From an uncultured Alcaligenaceae bacterium (lineage in GTDB: Bacteria; Pseudomonadota; Gammaproteobacteria; Burkholderiales; Burkholderiaceae_B), in assembly GCA_937952975.1 (NCBI GenBank), contig CALFXX010000122.1, positions 1 to 64,000 of the forward strand: a stretch of DNA of 64,000 nucleotides, in the 5' to 3' direction. Shown here piece by piece: positions 33,019-41,967 of this stretch (position 1 is its first letter; each line of letters begins with the position of its first letter). A program made the translations under genes and the position numbers. The notes under the pieces are model-generated. The model saw nothing but the letters and a program-made list of their open reading frames with translations. It did not search any database and was not told where the DNA came from.

Positions 33019-35631
33019 TTATGCAATTTTTGTGACATCTTTACTTGAAATCACCCTAGAAAGCAGCTGTTGAGCGCTTTGCGCCCAAGTTTGCCGCTGA
33101 ATATGCCTTGAATCGGGTGTTTTTTGCTCTTGGGTTAGCGCCAGCCAGCTTTGAACAACCGTGGCTAAGGCTGCGCCCTCGTCACCCGCAAAGTACAGGG
33201 CATGGTCTTGGGCGACTTCGCGAAAGACTGGGATATCTCGAGCAATAATGGGCAAACCGTGTCGCGCAGCCTCAATCAGGGGCAAGCCAAAACCTTCGGC
33301 CTCACTAGCGGCGATCAGGCAGCTGGCCGCGGTGTAAATTTTTTCAAGGTACTCATCGCTGGCTGACTGCACCCAAAACAGCTGACGGCCGAGTCGGGGG
33401 TGGGAACTTAAACGGTTGGTCAGCGCCTCGGTCAACCAGCCCGGTTTGCCGACGATGAGGAGGTTGGCAGCAACGTTTTGAGCCCAAAGTTGCTCGAAGG
33501 CGTCTAGCATTTGGCCATGACGCTTACGCGGTTCGAGCGTACCGACGGCTAAAAAGCTTGTTTGGGCGGCAAGTTGCTGTAACAGTTGTGGACCATCGTC
33601 GGGCACCCCTTTGCTGGGGATTGAGCTTTCAACATCAGCCCCAAGATGAAACCAGTCGATGCTGAACGACGGCGCGACAGCTGGCTGATTTTGTACCAAC
33701 CATGCCTTTAATTCGGCGGCGACGGCTTGCGAAATACACACAGCACCATGCTGTTGAGACACCACGCGCAACCAGTTGCCGTATCTTTCAACAAGCTCTG
33801 GGGTAAAAGTGTCTTTAAGCTGCAAAGGCAACAGGTCGTAGACCACAAAATACACTCGAGCACCGGCTTGGCGGGCTTGGGTAAAAAATTGCTCGTGGTC
33901 TTGATCGATGTTGAAGTGCAGATCAAGGCCGAGGAAGATGTCGCCTTGTTGGGGGTGGATGTAAACATCTTGGTCAACAGCGGTATTGCCCGAGGGCACA
34001 TCATGGAAATGGGTTGCTTCTGTACCCCGCGCTTTGCCTGTGAAGTTCGGTAGATGACCATCACCAAACATGCGCCGAGTAAACGCCTCGGCGGTTTTAT
34101 AACCCACAAGCTTGGCGGCGTAAACCAACTCGACTTTATAGTCAGCATTCGCATCAGCATCGGTTAACAAATACTTAATTATGCTACGCACCACGCGCTG
34201 GATGCCTGACTTTGAGTCAGCGGCATGCAACTCAGTAATATCGACAAACAATCTTGGGCGGGTATCTTGTCGAGGCAGCAAGCCAGCGACTAAGGATGCA
34301 GTTTCTTGTAACTCAACGGTCGGGCGCTGAAGCGTTTGCGCAAACGCTTCGATGCGGGCGGTTATTTCAGCGACCAGTACCGCAGGCGCTGGCCGCGCCT
34401 GCGCTTCCAACGCGCCATCCCGCTCTAACCGCTCTAAGGCCTCAAGCGCCTTGCGAGCTGTGTGATCCCACGAAAACGTTTGAACCTGCTGACGCCCATG
34501 CGCCGCCAGCAATCCCCGATAGGCCTCGTCGTTTAATACCTGAGTGATTTTGTTTGCTATGCTATCAACCGAAAACGGATCAAACAAAGCCTCGGGCAAC
34601 CCAATTACCTCAGGAACACTCGAATAGTTTGAGCCAATCGTGGGTGCACCGCAGGCCATCGCCTCAAGGGCGGTAAAACCAAAGCCTTCGCAATAGGTGG
34701 GCAAGATGTAAGCCTTACATAACCCATACAAAGCGCACAACTCTTGGTCAGTGATGCGCTGGGTGACGGTGACTTCGCTCGCATCTAAACCCGCCTGGCG
34801 GATCAATTGATTGACCTGCAAGAGCTGTGGAGCATTCAGGCCGCCGGCCAGCACCAATTGATGTGTTTGCCGGATTTCAACGGGCTGTGCAGCGTACGCA
34901 CGCACCAAGCGATCAATATTTTTACGTGGGTCAAACGCGCCGCTGTACAACAAAAAAGGGCGCGTAATGCCAAACTTTTGTTTCAACGCGGCCGACTGTT
35001 GAGAGGTCAAATCGACAACAACGATGTCTTCGCCCAACGCTGCAGAGATATTGTGCACTTGGGCTGCCGGCAAACCTAGGTGTGCAATACCGTCGTTGCG
35101 CGAGGACTCTGAAATCGCAAACCAGAGGTCTGCCTTTTTAACTTGCCACAGGCGCTCGTAGTACCAATCTTGTGTGGTGGGGTCAACCAAATACTCGCTT
35201 TTGTATAACAGCGGGATCAAGTCATAGAGAATCATCGCGGTAAACACCGGCGCGAGCGTACTGATACTGACAACCGTGTTGTCCCGAGAGCTGTCAAGCA
35301 AGCTACTAATGATCACGACGTCAGGCTTAAGCTCTGCAATGAAAGCTTCGCGCAGCAGCTCAGATACCTGTTTACGCCAACGATTTTCTGGCTTGCGCAA
35401 GTCAGTCGGACCAATGCCTGACCAGATTTTGATGGTGCATTGTGCGCAGTACTCACCTAACGCGTCTTGGGCATAGGTGATGGATTCAGGAAATAAATCA
35501 CTGAGTAACACCACCACTTCGTGCGTGCCTTTATTGCGGATGAGCGCGCGTACAAAGGCAAGTGAATAACGCCCAATCCCACGATGGCGACTTTCGTTTT
35601 GCGCACCTTGCAGATCGACGACGATTTTCAT
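33019..35631 (-). CDS. Two-domain GT4 glycosyltransferase
   Basis: 870-residue protein with two complete GT4 modules. Module 1 (about 1-405): KIVVDLQGAQNESRHRGIGR at the start, LLYSGAFDPRKNIDRLV (227-243) and PTYCEGFGFTALEAMACG (E315, E323). Module 2 (about 458-870): LFVDITELHAADSKSGIQRV (461-480), LAVGTLEPRKRHGQMLDAF, and EAEGFGLPLIEAARHG starting near 777. Such double enzymes (for example WbdA) make two linkages of a homopolymer repeat. The second module is a paralogue of the single GT4 at 40408-41826. The ATG overlaps the methyltransferase stop by 4 bases, so the two are co-translated. I infer it helps to build the D-rhamnose chain exported by Wzm/Wzt. Confidence 0.88.
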   Translation of the reverse strand: MKIVVDLQGAQNESRHRGIGRYSLAFVRALIRNKGTHEVVVLLSDLFPESITYAQDALGEYCAQCTIKIWSGIGPTDLRKPENRWRKQVSELLREAFIAELKPDVVIISSLLDSSRDNTVVSISTLAPVFTAMILYDLIPLLYKSEYLVDPTTQDWYYERLWQVKKADLWFAISESSRNDGIAHLGLPAAQVHNISAALGEDIVVVDLTSQQSAALKQKFGITRPFLLYSGAFDPRKNIDRLVRAYAAQPVEIRQTHQLVLAGGLNAPQLLQVNQLIRQAGLDASEVTVTQRITDQELCALYGLCKAYILPTYCEGFGFTALEAMACGAPTIGSNYSSVPEVIGLPEALFDPFSVDSIANKITQVLNDEAYRGLLAAHGRQQVQTFSWDHTARKALEALERLERDGALEAQARPAPAVLVAEITARIEAFAQTLQRPTVELQETASLVAGLLPRQDTRPRLFVDITELHAADSKSGIQRVVRSIIKYLLTDADANADYKVELVYAAKLVGYKTAEAFTRRMFGDGHLPNFTGKARGTEATHFHDVPSGNTAVDQDVYIHPQQGDIFLGLDLHFNIDQDHEQFFTQARQAGARVYFVVYDLLPLQLKDTFTPELVERYGNWLRVVSQQHGAVCISQAVAAELKAWLVQNQPAVAPSFSIDWFHLGADVESSIPSKGVPDDGPQLLQQLAAQTSFLAVGTLEPRKRHGQMLDAFEQLWAQNVAANLLIVGKPGWLTEALTNRLSSHPRLGRQLFWVQSASDEYLEKIYTAASCLIAASEAEGFGLPLIEAARHGLPIIARDIPVFREVAQDHALYFAGDEGAALATVVQSWLALTQEQKTPDSRHIQRQTWAQSAQQLLSRVISSKDVTKIA

Positions 35632-36836
35632 GGTCGTGACACGCTACTTTTTTTTTGTAAACGCTGATAAATCTCTTGCGCCTCGGGAGTCAAGGTTTCA
35701 ATGCGCGCGCGCGTTTGATAGGCTTGTTGAATCATTGCCGGGTCAAGCGGGATTTTGCGTTGCTCGGCTAACAAGGCGTGACGTTTGGCCACAATGAGCG
35801 CCTGCCGATGGCTGACTTTTTCTAGATAGTTTTGCACACGACTTAAACCCCGTCTTCCTGAAATACGTGCCAAGATTTGGCGGACCAATAGTCGATGCAT
35901 TTTTTCAACGAACGCCGCTAGGCGCGTGCCAACACCCTCTTCCTTTAGCTGCTCAACTTGCTGCTCGGACCAACGAATCGGGCGCGTTACGCGCCACATA
36001 AACGAGCGATGAATCGCAGCCAACGCAGCTTCAGCACGCGCGGCTGAGGCGGCTGCCTCTTGAATCTTGGTTTCGATTTGTTGGTCAAATAGACTGGCCA
36101 GGGTTTCAAGCGATAAGCCGTACTCGTAGTCAAACGCCTTGATCGTTAAGGGGATCGACAATCCTTCGCTTGATTTTTGTGCAATCACGGCATACAGGGG
36201 GCTAACGTCTTGCAATACATTTAACAGCGATACGGGCTGCTGCGCCGCCAAGCTAAATTGCTCTTGTAACGGAATCGCCTTGCTCAGTGCAAACCCAGCA
36301 TGCTCAGGCACAAACTCCAATAACGCGCGCGGGATGGGTTGGCGACGCGTGGGGTCTAAGAAACCTAGATTACTGCTCGCGAAGATATTTTCAGGATTAA
36401 CAGCCTGCAAGATCAGGAGGCCGCCTGGCGCTAAGACGCGCAGTGACTGTTGTACGACTTGCCTTAAAGCCTCAAATGGCAGGGCTTCAGCCAAACCAAA
36501 GCCTGAAATCAAAGCATAGCTTTGATCTGGACAAGCTTGTAACGCTAGTAGTGCGTTTTGAACCTGCGCCTGTAAGCCTAAGTTCTGACAGTGCTCAATG
36601 CAGGCCGCGTCTTCATCAACCCCCAGTGCCGTAAAGCCAACATGAGTTAAGGTTTCAAGCCACTCGCCTTGACCACAACGCAAATCCAATGCCGCGGCTT
36701 TTGGGTACGCATGCAGCAAAGGAAAAACGAATGGTAAGTAGCAAAACAAACGCGCCTGAACTGTGGCGCGTGAACCATGAATTTTTGCGTGCCAGGCACG
36801 AGAAAAATGATCAAGCTCAGCTGACAGTTCAGTCAC
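35628..36836 (-). CDS. SAM-dependent methyltransferase with C-terminal predicted coiled coil
   Basis: 402-residue protein. The class I methyltransferase domain (about 1-230) has motif I ALDLRCGQGEWLETL (about 48-62), GVDEDAACIEHCQNLG and the later APGGLLILQAVNPEN. After about 250 an Ala/Glu/Gln-rich helical stretch (QQIETKIQEAAASAARAEAA) precedes SFMWRVTRPIRW and then VEQLKEEG, a likely coiled coil, followed by a basic tail. The start is GTG 36836, chosen because GAGG lies 6 bases upstream; a TTG start at 36848 lacks a good site. It overlaps wzt by 8 bases and the two-domain GT4 by ATGA. Chain-terminating methylation of the O-polysaccharide non-reducing end is the likely role, by analogy with WbdD. 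Confidence 0.85.
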   Translation of the reverse strand: MTELSAELDHFSRAWHAKIHGSRATVQARLFCYLPFVFPLLHAYPKAAALDLRCGQGEWLETLTHVGFTALGVDEDAACIEHCQNLGLQAQVQNALLALQACPDQSYALISGFGLAEALPFEALRQVVQQSLRVLAPGGLLILQAVNPENIFASSNLGFLDPTRRQPIPRALLEFVPEHAGFALSKAIPLQEQFSLAAQQPVSLLNVLQDVSPLYAVIAQKSSEGLSIPLTIKAFDYEYGLSLETLASLFDQQIETKIQEAAASAARAEAALAAIHRSFMWRVTRPIRWSEQQVEQLKEEGVGTRLAAFVEKMHRLLVRQILARISGRRGLSRVQNYLEKVSHRQALIVAKRHALLAEQRKIPLDPAMIQQAYQTRARIETLTPEAQEIYQRLQKKSSVSRP

Positions 36837-38052
36837 GTAGCACCTCAATACTTGAGGGCAACCACGCCAGGCCTACAAAGTGGTCTTTACCGACATTCAC
36901 AACGTTAAATACGATGGCCCGATCACGCCACTCGTAATTTTTTTCGAGATGACTTTCTGAGTCGTGCAGCGCAAACGACATCGAGTATGACCCTACTCCA
37001 AAATTTGCGGGAAACCTTAGCCCATAACGTATTGTTTGGCCCGAACGGATAGCGCTAATAATTTGCTTGGTATGAAAGGTATTGGTACCAAACACCGGCT
37101 GACCCAGACGATCTTTAATCTGATAGCCAAAGACAAGTTCGGGCAAATCAGCAAAGGCTTCGACCTCGACCTCTATCTGTAAGACCTGCCCAACCTTCAC
37201 TACCTCAACGGGTTTGCCGTCTTCATCGCACAGGGTGGCTTTGATCACGCGCGCTTCGCCCGTACCAGAGATCGTCTGCACATTTCCGTCGTGACCGAGC
37301 ACTTGCTGCACGTTGGTAGGGTCACGCTCGGCAATCATGGCGTTGTAGTAATCCATCACCGTTTCGGGGCTACCTTGCATGGCTATTGAACCACCGCTTA
37401 GCAAGATCGCACGGTCACAAATACCTTGAACCGCGCCCTTGTCATGCGACACGATCAACAGTGTTGTGCCAAGCTTGTTGTAGGCACGAATGCGATCAAA
37501 ACTTTTGTGCTGAAAATAATTGTCGCCAACCGATAAGGCCTCATCCACAATCAGTATATCGGGGCGCCTTGCTGTGGCGACGCTAAACGCCAAACGCATT
37601 TGCATGCCACTTGAATACACGCGCACCGGTTGATCGATGTAGATACCGATCTCGGCAAAGGCTTCGATCTCGGGCATCAGGCCGCGCATATCGTCAGCCG
37701 TTAACCCCAACAATTGCCCAGCCATGATGGCATTTTGCCGGCCGGTAAAGTCGGGATGAAAACCCATGCCAAGTTCAAGCAAGGCAGCGATGCGACCCGT
37801 GACATTGACCGAACCAGTCGTGGGCTCGGTGGTGCCGGTAATCATTTTCAGTAGGGTGCTTTTGCCGGCGCCATTCATTCCAATGATGCCGATGGCTTCG
37901 CCTGGCTTGACTTCAAAACTCAGGTTTTGCAACACCCACTTTTGGGTATGTCGCGGTGGGCTAAACGGAATGAGCCATTCAGCCAAGCGCGCACCCCGGG
38001 TAGGGTATTGTTTATAGGCTTTGCCTAAATCGCGAACGCTAATCGTACCCAT
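36829..38052 (-). CDS. wzt: O-polysaccharide ABC exporter ATPase with C-terminal glycan-binding domain
   Basis: 407-residue Wzt. The N-terminal nucleotide-binding domain (about 1-240) has Walker A IGMNGAGKSTLLKM (57-70), the signature YSSGMQMRLAFSVA and Walker B ILIVDEALSVGDNYF. Residues about 255-407 form an added beta-rich domain (VVKVGQVLQIEVEVEA; LVFGYQIKDRLGQPVFGTNT), the place and size of the Wzt_C carbohydrate-binding domain. In O9a-type systems that domain recognises the modified chain end before export. Here the very next gene is a methyltransferase, a fitting partner. ATG shares one base with the wzm stop (TGATG). Confidence 0.93.
   Translation of the reverse strand: MGTISVRDLGKAYKQYPTRGARLAEWLIPFSPPRHTQKWVLQNLSFEVKPGEAIGIIGMNGAGKSTLLKMITGTTEPTTGSVNVTGRIAALLELGMGFHPDFTGRQNAIMAGQLLGLTADDMRGLMPEIEAFAEIGIYIDQPVRVYSSGMQMRLAFSVATARRPDILIVDEALSVGDNYFQHKSFDRIRAYNKLGTTLLIVSHDKGAVQGICDRAILLSGGSIAMQGSPETVMDYYNAMIAERDPTNVQQVLGHDGNVQTISGTGEARVIKATLCDEDGKPVEVVKVGQVLQIEVEVEAFADLPELVFGYQIKDRLGQPVFGTNTFHTKQIISAIRSGQTIRYGLRFPANFGVGSYSMSFALHDSESHLEKNYEWRDRAIVFNVVNVGKDHFVGLAWLPSSIEVLRD
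36843..36846 (-). promoter_or_regulatory. Shine-Dalgarno site deciding the methyltransferase start
   Basis: GAGG on the minus strand (36846-36843) is 6 bases before GTG 36836. It lies inside the end of wzt and favours GTG 36836 over TTG 36848. Confidence 0.5.
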
Positions 38053-38855
38053 CAGAGTTCATCCACGATTTCGCCTGCGTGCTTACGAAATAATCGCGCA
38101 CCCCACACGCACAACAGCAGAGCAAGTAAGGTGACCGGCCACAACGAGCGCCAATCCGGCCACTGGCCATTCACTAAGATCTGCTGATATGCCCCCATCA
38201 GGTTTGTCATGGGGTTATAGCGAATCAACTCTTGAAAGACGGGTGGCAGAATATTAATGGGATACACCACTGGGGTCGCCCAAAACCAAAACTGCAACAC
38301 GACACCTGCCATTTGACCCACGTCACGAAAAAAAACATTGAGCACGCCGAGCGTTAAACCCAAACCCATTGACAACAAAATTTGAATGAACAATACGGGG
38401 ATCAAGGCCACAAACACGACACCCGGAAACGCACTCGTCATCAGTAAAAATATCGTAAACAGCGAAAAGATAATGACGAAATTGACCGAGGCGTTTGCCA
38501 ACGCAATGATCGGCAAACACATCCGCGGAAAATTAATCTTTTTAAGCAGATTAGCGTTTTCAATAAAAACGTTTTGGCCTCGCGTCACGGCCTCATTAAA
38601 ATACGTCCAGGTCAGCACGCCGGCACACAGGTAGATGCTGTACGCGAATTCGCTTTCAACACCGGGCAGCTTGCTGCGCATGATTTGCGAAAACACCACG
38701 GTGTAGACAACGATCATCACCAAGGGTTTGATGACTGTCCAGGCGGCACCGAGCAACGAGTTTTTATAGTTAGACTGAAACTCGCGCTGCACGCTGCCTG
38801 AAATAAAGCCGCGATAGCCCCATAAAGATCGGATTAGCCCCATATTTGGATGCAC
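38052..38855 (-). CDS. wzm: O-polysaccharide ABC exporter permease
   Basis: 267-residue ABC-2 type permease with about six hydrophobic spans. Seen: the amphipathic N-terminal stretch LIRSLWGYRGFISGSVQREF and YKNSLLGAAWTVIKPLVMIV, then PGVESEFAYSIYLCAGVLTW, which are usual Wzm/KpsM-like features. It carries the finished polysaccharide across the inner membrane together with Wzt. It starts 16 bases after manC and shares a base with wzt. Confidence 0.93.
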   Translation of the reverse strand: MHPNMGLIRSLWGYRGFISGSVQREFQSNYKNSLLGAAWTVIKPLVMIVVYTVVFSQIMRSKLPGVESEFAYSIYLCAGVLTWTYFNEAVTRGQNVFIENANLLKKINFPRMCLPIIALANASVNFVIIFSLFTIFLLMTSAFPGVVFVALIPVLFIQILLSMGLGLTLGVLNVFFRDVGQMAGVVLQFWFWATPVVYPINILPPVFQELIRYNPMTNLMGAYQQILVNGQWPDWRSLWPVTLLALLLCVWGARLFRKHAGEIVDEL

Positions 38856-38871
38856 CGGCTAGTGACTGCCG

Positions 38872-40287
38872 TCACGCGCGACCGTAATGATCTTCAAAGC
38901 GCACGATATCGTCTTCGCCGAGATAGTTACCGCTTTGAACTTCGATCAAGACCAAATCGATTTTGCCGGGGTTTTCAAGCCGATGCTTGTGCCCCGCGGG
39001 GATGAAGGTTGATTCGTTGGTGGCGATCAATAAGTTTTGTTCACCATTCACGACCTTAGCCATACCATCGACCACAATCCAGTGTTCGCTGCGATGATGA
39101 TGCATTTGCAACGATAGTGAGGCACCGGGCTTGACCACGATCCGTTTCATTTTGAAGCCTGTGCCTTCTTCAAGCACGGTGTATGTGCCCCAAGGGCGGT
39201 GTACGGTACGGTGTAACTTGTACGCCTCGTGCCCAATTTTTTTAAGCTGACCCGCGATTTGTTTCACGTCTTGCGAGTGCTCTTTATGCGCAACTAGCAA
39301 GGCGTCGGGGGTATCGATAATAATGAGGTTATCAACACCCACTGCAGCGATTAAGCGGCCTGAGGCTTGAATAAAAGTGTTGCTGACATCATGCAAGTAG
39401 GTTTCGCCTTCAAGGCTATTGCCATTTGCATCTTTAGGGATCAAGTCACCCAACGCATTCCACGACCCGATATCGCTCCAGCCGATGTCGCAGGCAACGA
39501 TGGCGGCGTGGGTGGTTTTTTCCATTAAAGCGTAGTCGATTGAAATGCTGTCGGCTTTTTTAAATGTCTCGGCATCTAGGTCAATTTGATACTGACCAGG
39601 GCCTTCAACTCGGCGCGAGGCTTTGAGGCTTGTTTCAACCGCCTCTAATACCGCAGGCGCATACAGCTTGAGCTCGGCCAAGGCTGTTTCGGCTGTCATG
39701 CAAAACATGCCCGAGTTCCAGAGGTATTTGCCGCTAGCGACATACTTCTGTGCAGTTTCTAGATTCGGTTTTTCGACAAACCGCTTAACCGTGTGGCCTT
39801 CAGATTCAATATAGCCGTAGCCGGTTTCGGGGCCTTCGGGTCGAATACCGAACGTGGTCACTTTACCGGTTTCAGCTAGTTTGACGGCGGTTTGCACGGC
39901 CTCGGTAAAGGCGTGTACGTCTGCGATCAGGTGATCTGCGGTTAAAAATAACATCACGGCTTTGGGGCCGTAAGTTTGATAGACAGTCAGTGCAGCTGCG
40001 GCAATCGCGGGGGCAGTGTTACGGCCTTCGGACTCAAGAATGAAGCCCAACGGCATGGGGATCTCGCCCGTTTCGCGATATTCGTCGGCGGTTTTAAAAA
40101 ACAGATCGCGATTGGTGACGGTCAACACTTCGACCACGTCTGGCAAACCTTTTGCACGCAAAAATGACTTTTGCAGCAGGCTTTGGCCATCAGCCAAGCG
40201 GATAAAGGGCTTAGGGTGCTGCTCGCGCGACACCGGCCATAAACGTGTGCCGGCACCGCCAGAGAGAATCACAGGGATGAGTTGCAT
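38872..40287 (-). CDS. manC: Mannose-1-phosphate guanylyltransferase / mannose-6-phosphate isomerase
   Basis: 471-residue bifunctional type II enzyme making GDP-mannose. Seen: the nucleotidyltransferase signature VILSGGAGTRLWPVSREQHP (6-25) with PKPF next, KRFVEKPNLETA, WNSGMF and a C-terminal cupin half with GTYTVLEEGTGFKMKR and LSLQMHHHRSEHWIVV. Gmd (41968) converts its product to GDP-4-keto-6-deoxymannose. A phosphomannomutase gene is not seen in the window and must be elsewhere. In the P. aeruginosa A-band locus the equivalent is wbpW. Confidence 0.95.
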   Translation of the reverse strand: MQLIPVILSGGAGTRLWPVSREQHPKPFIRLADGQSLLQKSFLRAKGLPDVVEVLTVTNRDLFFKTADEYRETGEIPMPLGFILESEGRNTAPAIAAAALTVYQTYGPKAVMLFLTADHLIADVHAFTEAVQTAVKLAETGKVTTFGIRPEGPETGYGYIESEGHTVKRFVEKPNLETAQKYVASGKYLWNSGMFCMTAETALAELKLYAPAVLEAVETSLKASRRVEGPGQYQIDLDAETFKKADSISIDYALMEKTTHAAIVACDIGWSDIGSWNALGDLIPKDANGNSLEGETYLHDVSNTFIQASGRLIAAVGVDNLIIIDTPDALLVAHKEHSQDVKQIAGQLKKIGHEAYKLHRTVHRPWGTYTVLEEGTGFKMKRIVVKPGASLSLQMHHHRSEHWIVVDGMAKVVNGEQNLLIATNESTFIPAGHKHRLENPGKIDLVLIEVQSGNYLGEDDIVRFEDHYGRA

Positions 40288-40407
40288 GCTTAAGCGCCAG
40301 AAATAATTTACAGCATTATCGCATTGTGGAGGCTAAACAGCCCGTTTCGGAGCTCCGCGCCTTGCTTGTGTGCATCGTTACCCCGGCAAATGCGTACAGG
40401 GACCTTT

Positions 40408-41826
40408 TTATTGCTCGAATAACGACTTTTGAAGCTGCTCGACGCTTTGCTGCCAGGTGTTGTATTTCAGACCGGTGCTCAGTGGGTGTTGCTTCGCCTC
40501 GTACAGGGACAACCAAGCTTTAATGCTTTGAGCCGTATCCTGAGCCGCCTCAGAGGCGGTTTGGCGCCCGGCGGGGCCGCCAAAATAGTAAGCTGCGTCG
40601 CCGGCGACTTCTCTAAACACGGGGATATCGCGCAGCAATAAAGGGATACCGTACTGAGCCGACTCGATCAACGGCAAGCCAAAACCTTCGCCCTCACTGG
40701 CCGCGATCAGGCAGGTGCTGGCCGCGTATATTTTTTCAAGATACTCGTCACTGATCCCTTTCAGCCAGAAGAGCTTTTTATTCAACTCTGGATGTTGGGC
40801 TAGAATGTCTGCAACTTCGGAGATATTCCACCCTATTTTACCGACGATCAGTAAATTTATATTTTCGGTGGCTTGCCAAAGCAGGGTAAATGCATCAAGA
40901 ATTTGACGATAGCCTTTACGGGGTTCAAGCGTGCCCACCATTAAAAAGGTGGGGCGCTGGCTAATCGTAGACAGCATCTGCTCGGCATCGGCCGGCAAGC
41001 CTTTTGAAGGCGCCGAATTATTTAGATCGGCCCCCAGATGGAAAAAAGTAGCTTGAAAGGTATCGCTGACAGGGATGCGGCTGGCCGCAATCCACGCTTG
41101 ATAGTCATCGGCCACTGCTTTTGAAATGCAAATCGCACCATCAAACTTAACCAAGGTGCGCAACCAGCGCATATGAAAATCTTTGGTTGAGCTTGGAAAG
41201 TAGGCGGGAAACTGCACCGGCAGCAGGTCATAGACCACAAAATACACTTTCACCCCAGCCGCTCTAATCTTTGAGAGGTAGTTTTGCTCTTTGAGTGTCG
41301 TGACGCAGGCGAAATCCAAGCCTAAAAAGATATCGCCTGGGCTCACGTCAATCGCCCGCGGTTCGGGCGAGCGGCCTAAGGTCAGCGACCCGCTGGCGTC
41401 ATGCCCCATCTGCGCAGCCTTATAGCCAACATGGCGATCGCCATATACGGCTTGAATCTCGTACCCCGCGGGTGGGTTCGTCAGTAATTGCAGCAAGATG
41501 CTGCGTGTAACCCGTTGAATGCCCGTTTTTAAGTCTTCTAAAACTAAAAACGAAACGTCAACAAATAGAATGTTGGAGGTGGAATTTGTACGAAACTGAA
41601 CAATACGAGGCTTAACTAGATACCAATCAAACAACTGCACCTGAATATGGCGCACAAAAGGCTCAAAACTAGGATATTTGGTGGTAAGGGCTTTAAACGC
41701 TTTTTTAAGCGGCCCTGTGGTCAGTAAATCGTATAAATTTTTAACAACCGACTTGATCATATGTGTGATGGCTAAAACTATATTGGGCAAGCCGAGATGA
41801 CGGGATAATAAAAAATATATCCCCAA
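40408..41826 (-). CDS. GT4 glycosyltransferase, paralogue of the two-domain GT4
   Basis: 472-residue frame starting TTG 41826; ATG 41760 would give 450 residues and neither has a clear ribosome-binding site. Seen: ILFVDVSFLVLEDLKTGIQR, VGTLEPRKGYRQILDAF, ISDEYLEKIYAAS and EGEGFGLPLIESAQYG, then RDIPVFREVAGDAAYYF. These line up with module 2 of the 870-residue protein at 33019-35631, so one arose from the other by duplication. Presumably a D-rhamnose- or mannose-specific transferase of the same polymer. It is the first gene of block C and faces gmd across about 140 bases. Confidence 0.88.
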   Translation of the reverse strand: MGIYFLLSRHLGLPNIVLAITHMIKSVVKNLYDLLTTGPLKKAFKALTTKYPSFEPFVRHIQVQLFDWYLVKPRIVQFRTNSTSNILFVDVSFLVLEDLKTGIQRVTRSILLQLLTNPPAGYEIQAVYGDRHVGYKAAQMGHDASGSLTLGRSPEPRAIDVSPGDIFLGLDFACVTTLKEQNYLSKIRAAGVKVYFVVYDLLPVQFPAYFPSSTKDFHMRWLRTLVKFDGAICISKAVADDYQAWIAASRIPVSDTFQATFFHLGADLNNSAPSKGLPADAEQMLSTISQRPTFLMVGTLEPRKGYRQILDAFTLLWQATENINLLIVGKIGWNISEVADILAQHPELNKKLFWLKGISDEYLEKIYAASTCLIAASEGEGFGLPLIESAQYGIPLLLRDIPVFREVAGDAAYYFGGPAGRQTASEAAQDTAQSIKAWLSLYEAKQHPLSTGLKYNTWQQSVEQLQKSLFEQ

Positions 41827-41930
41827 TTAAATATTGGCGGCAAATTCAGAGACGCTCAGGACTAAAAGTTTAACTGTGCCAGATGTTTGAGCGACGAGCG
41901 CCCGCCTACCGCGCACAAACGCCACAGAAG

Positions 41931-41936
41931 TATAAT
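41931..41936 (+). promoter_or_regulatory. Candidate -10 element for gmd
   Basis: A perfect TATAAT lies 31 bases before the gmd GTG (41968) in the divergent gap 41827-41967. I see no good TTGACA-like element at 16-18 bases, so either the -35 is weak, an activator is used, or the match is by chance. Confidence 0.35.
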
Positions 41937-41967
41937 AACGCCTTTGAACGGCTAACTGGATACAAGC

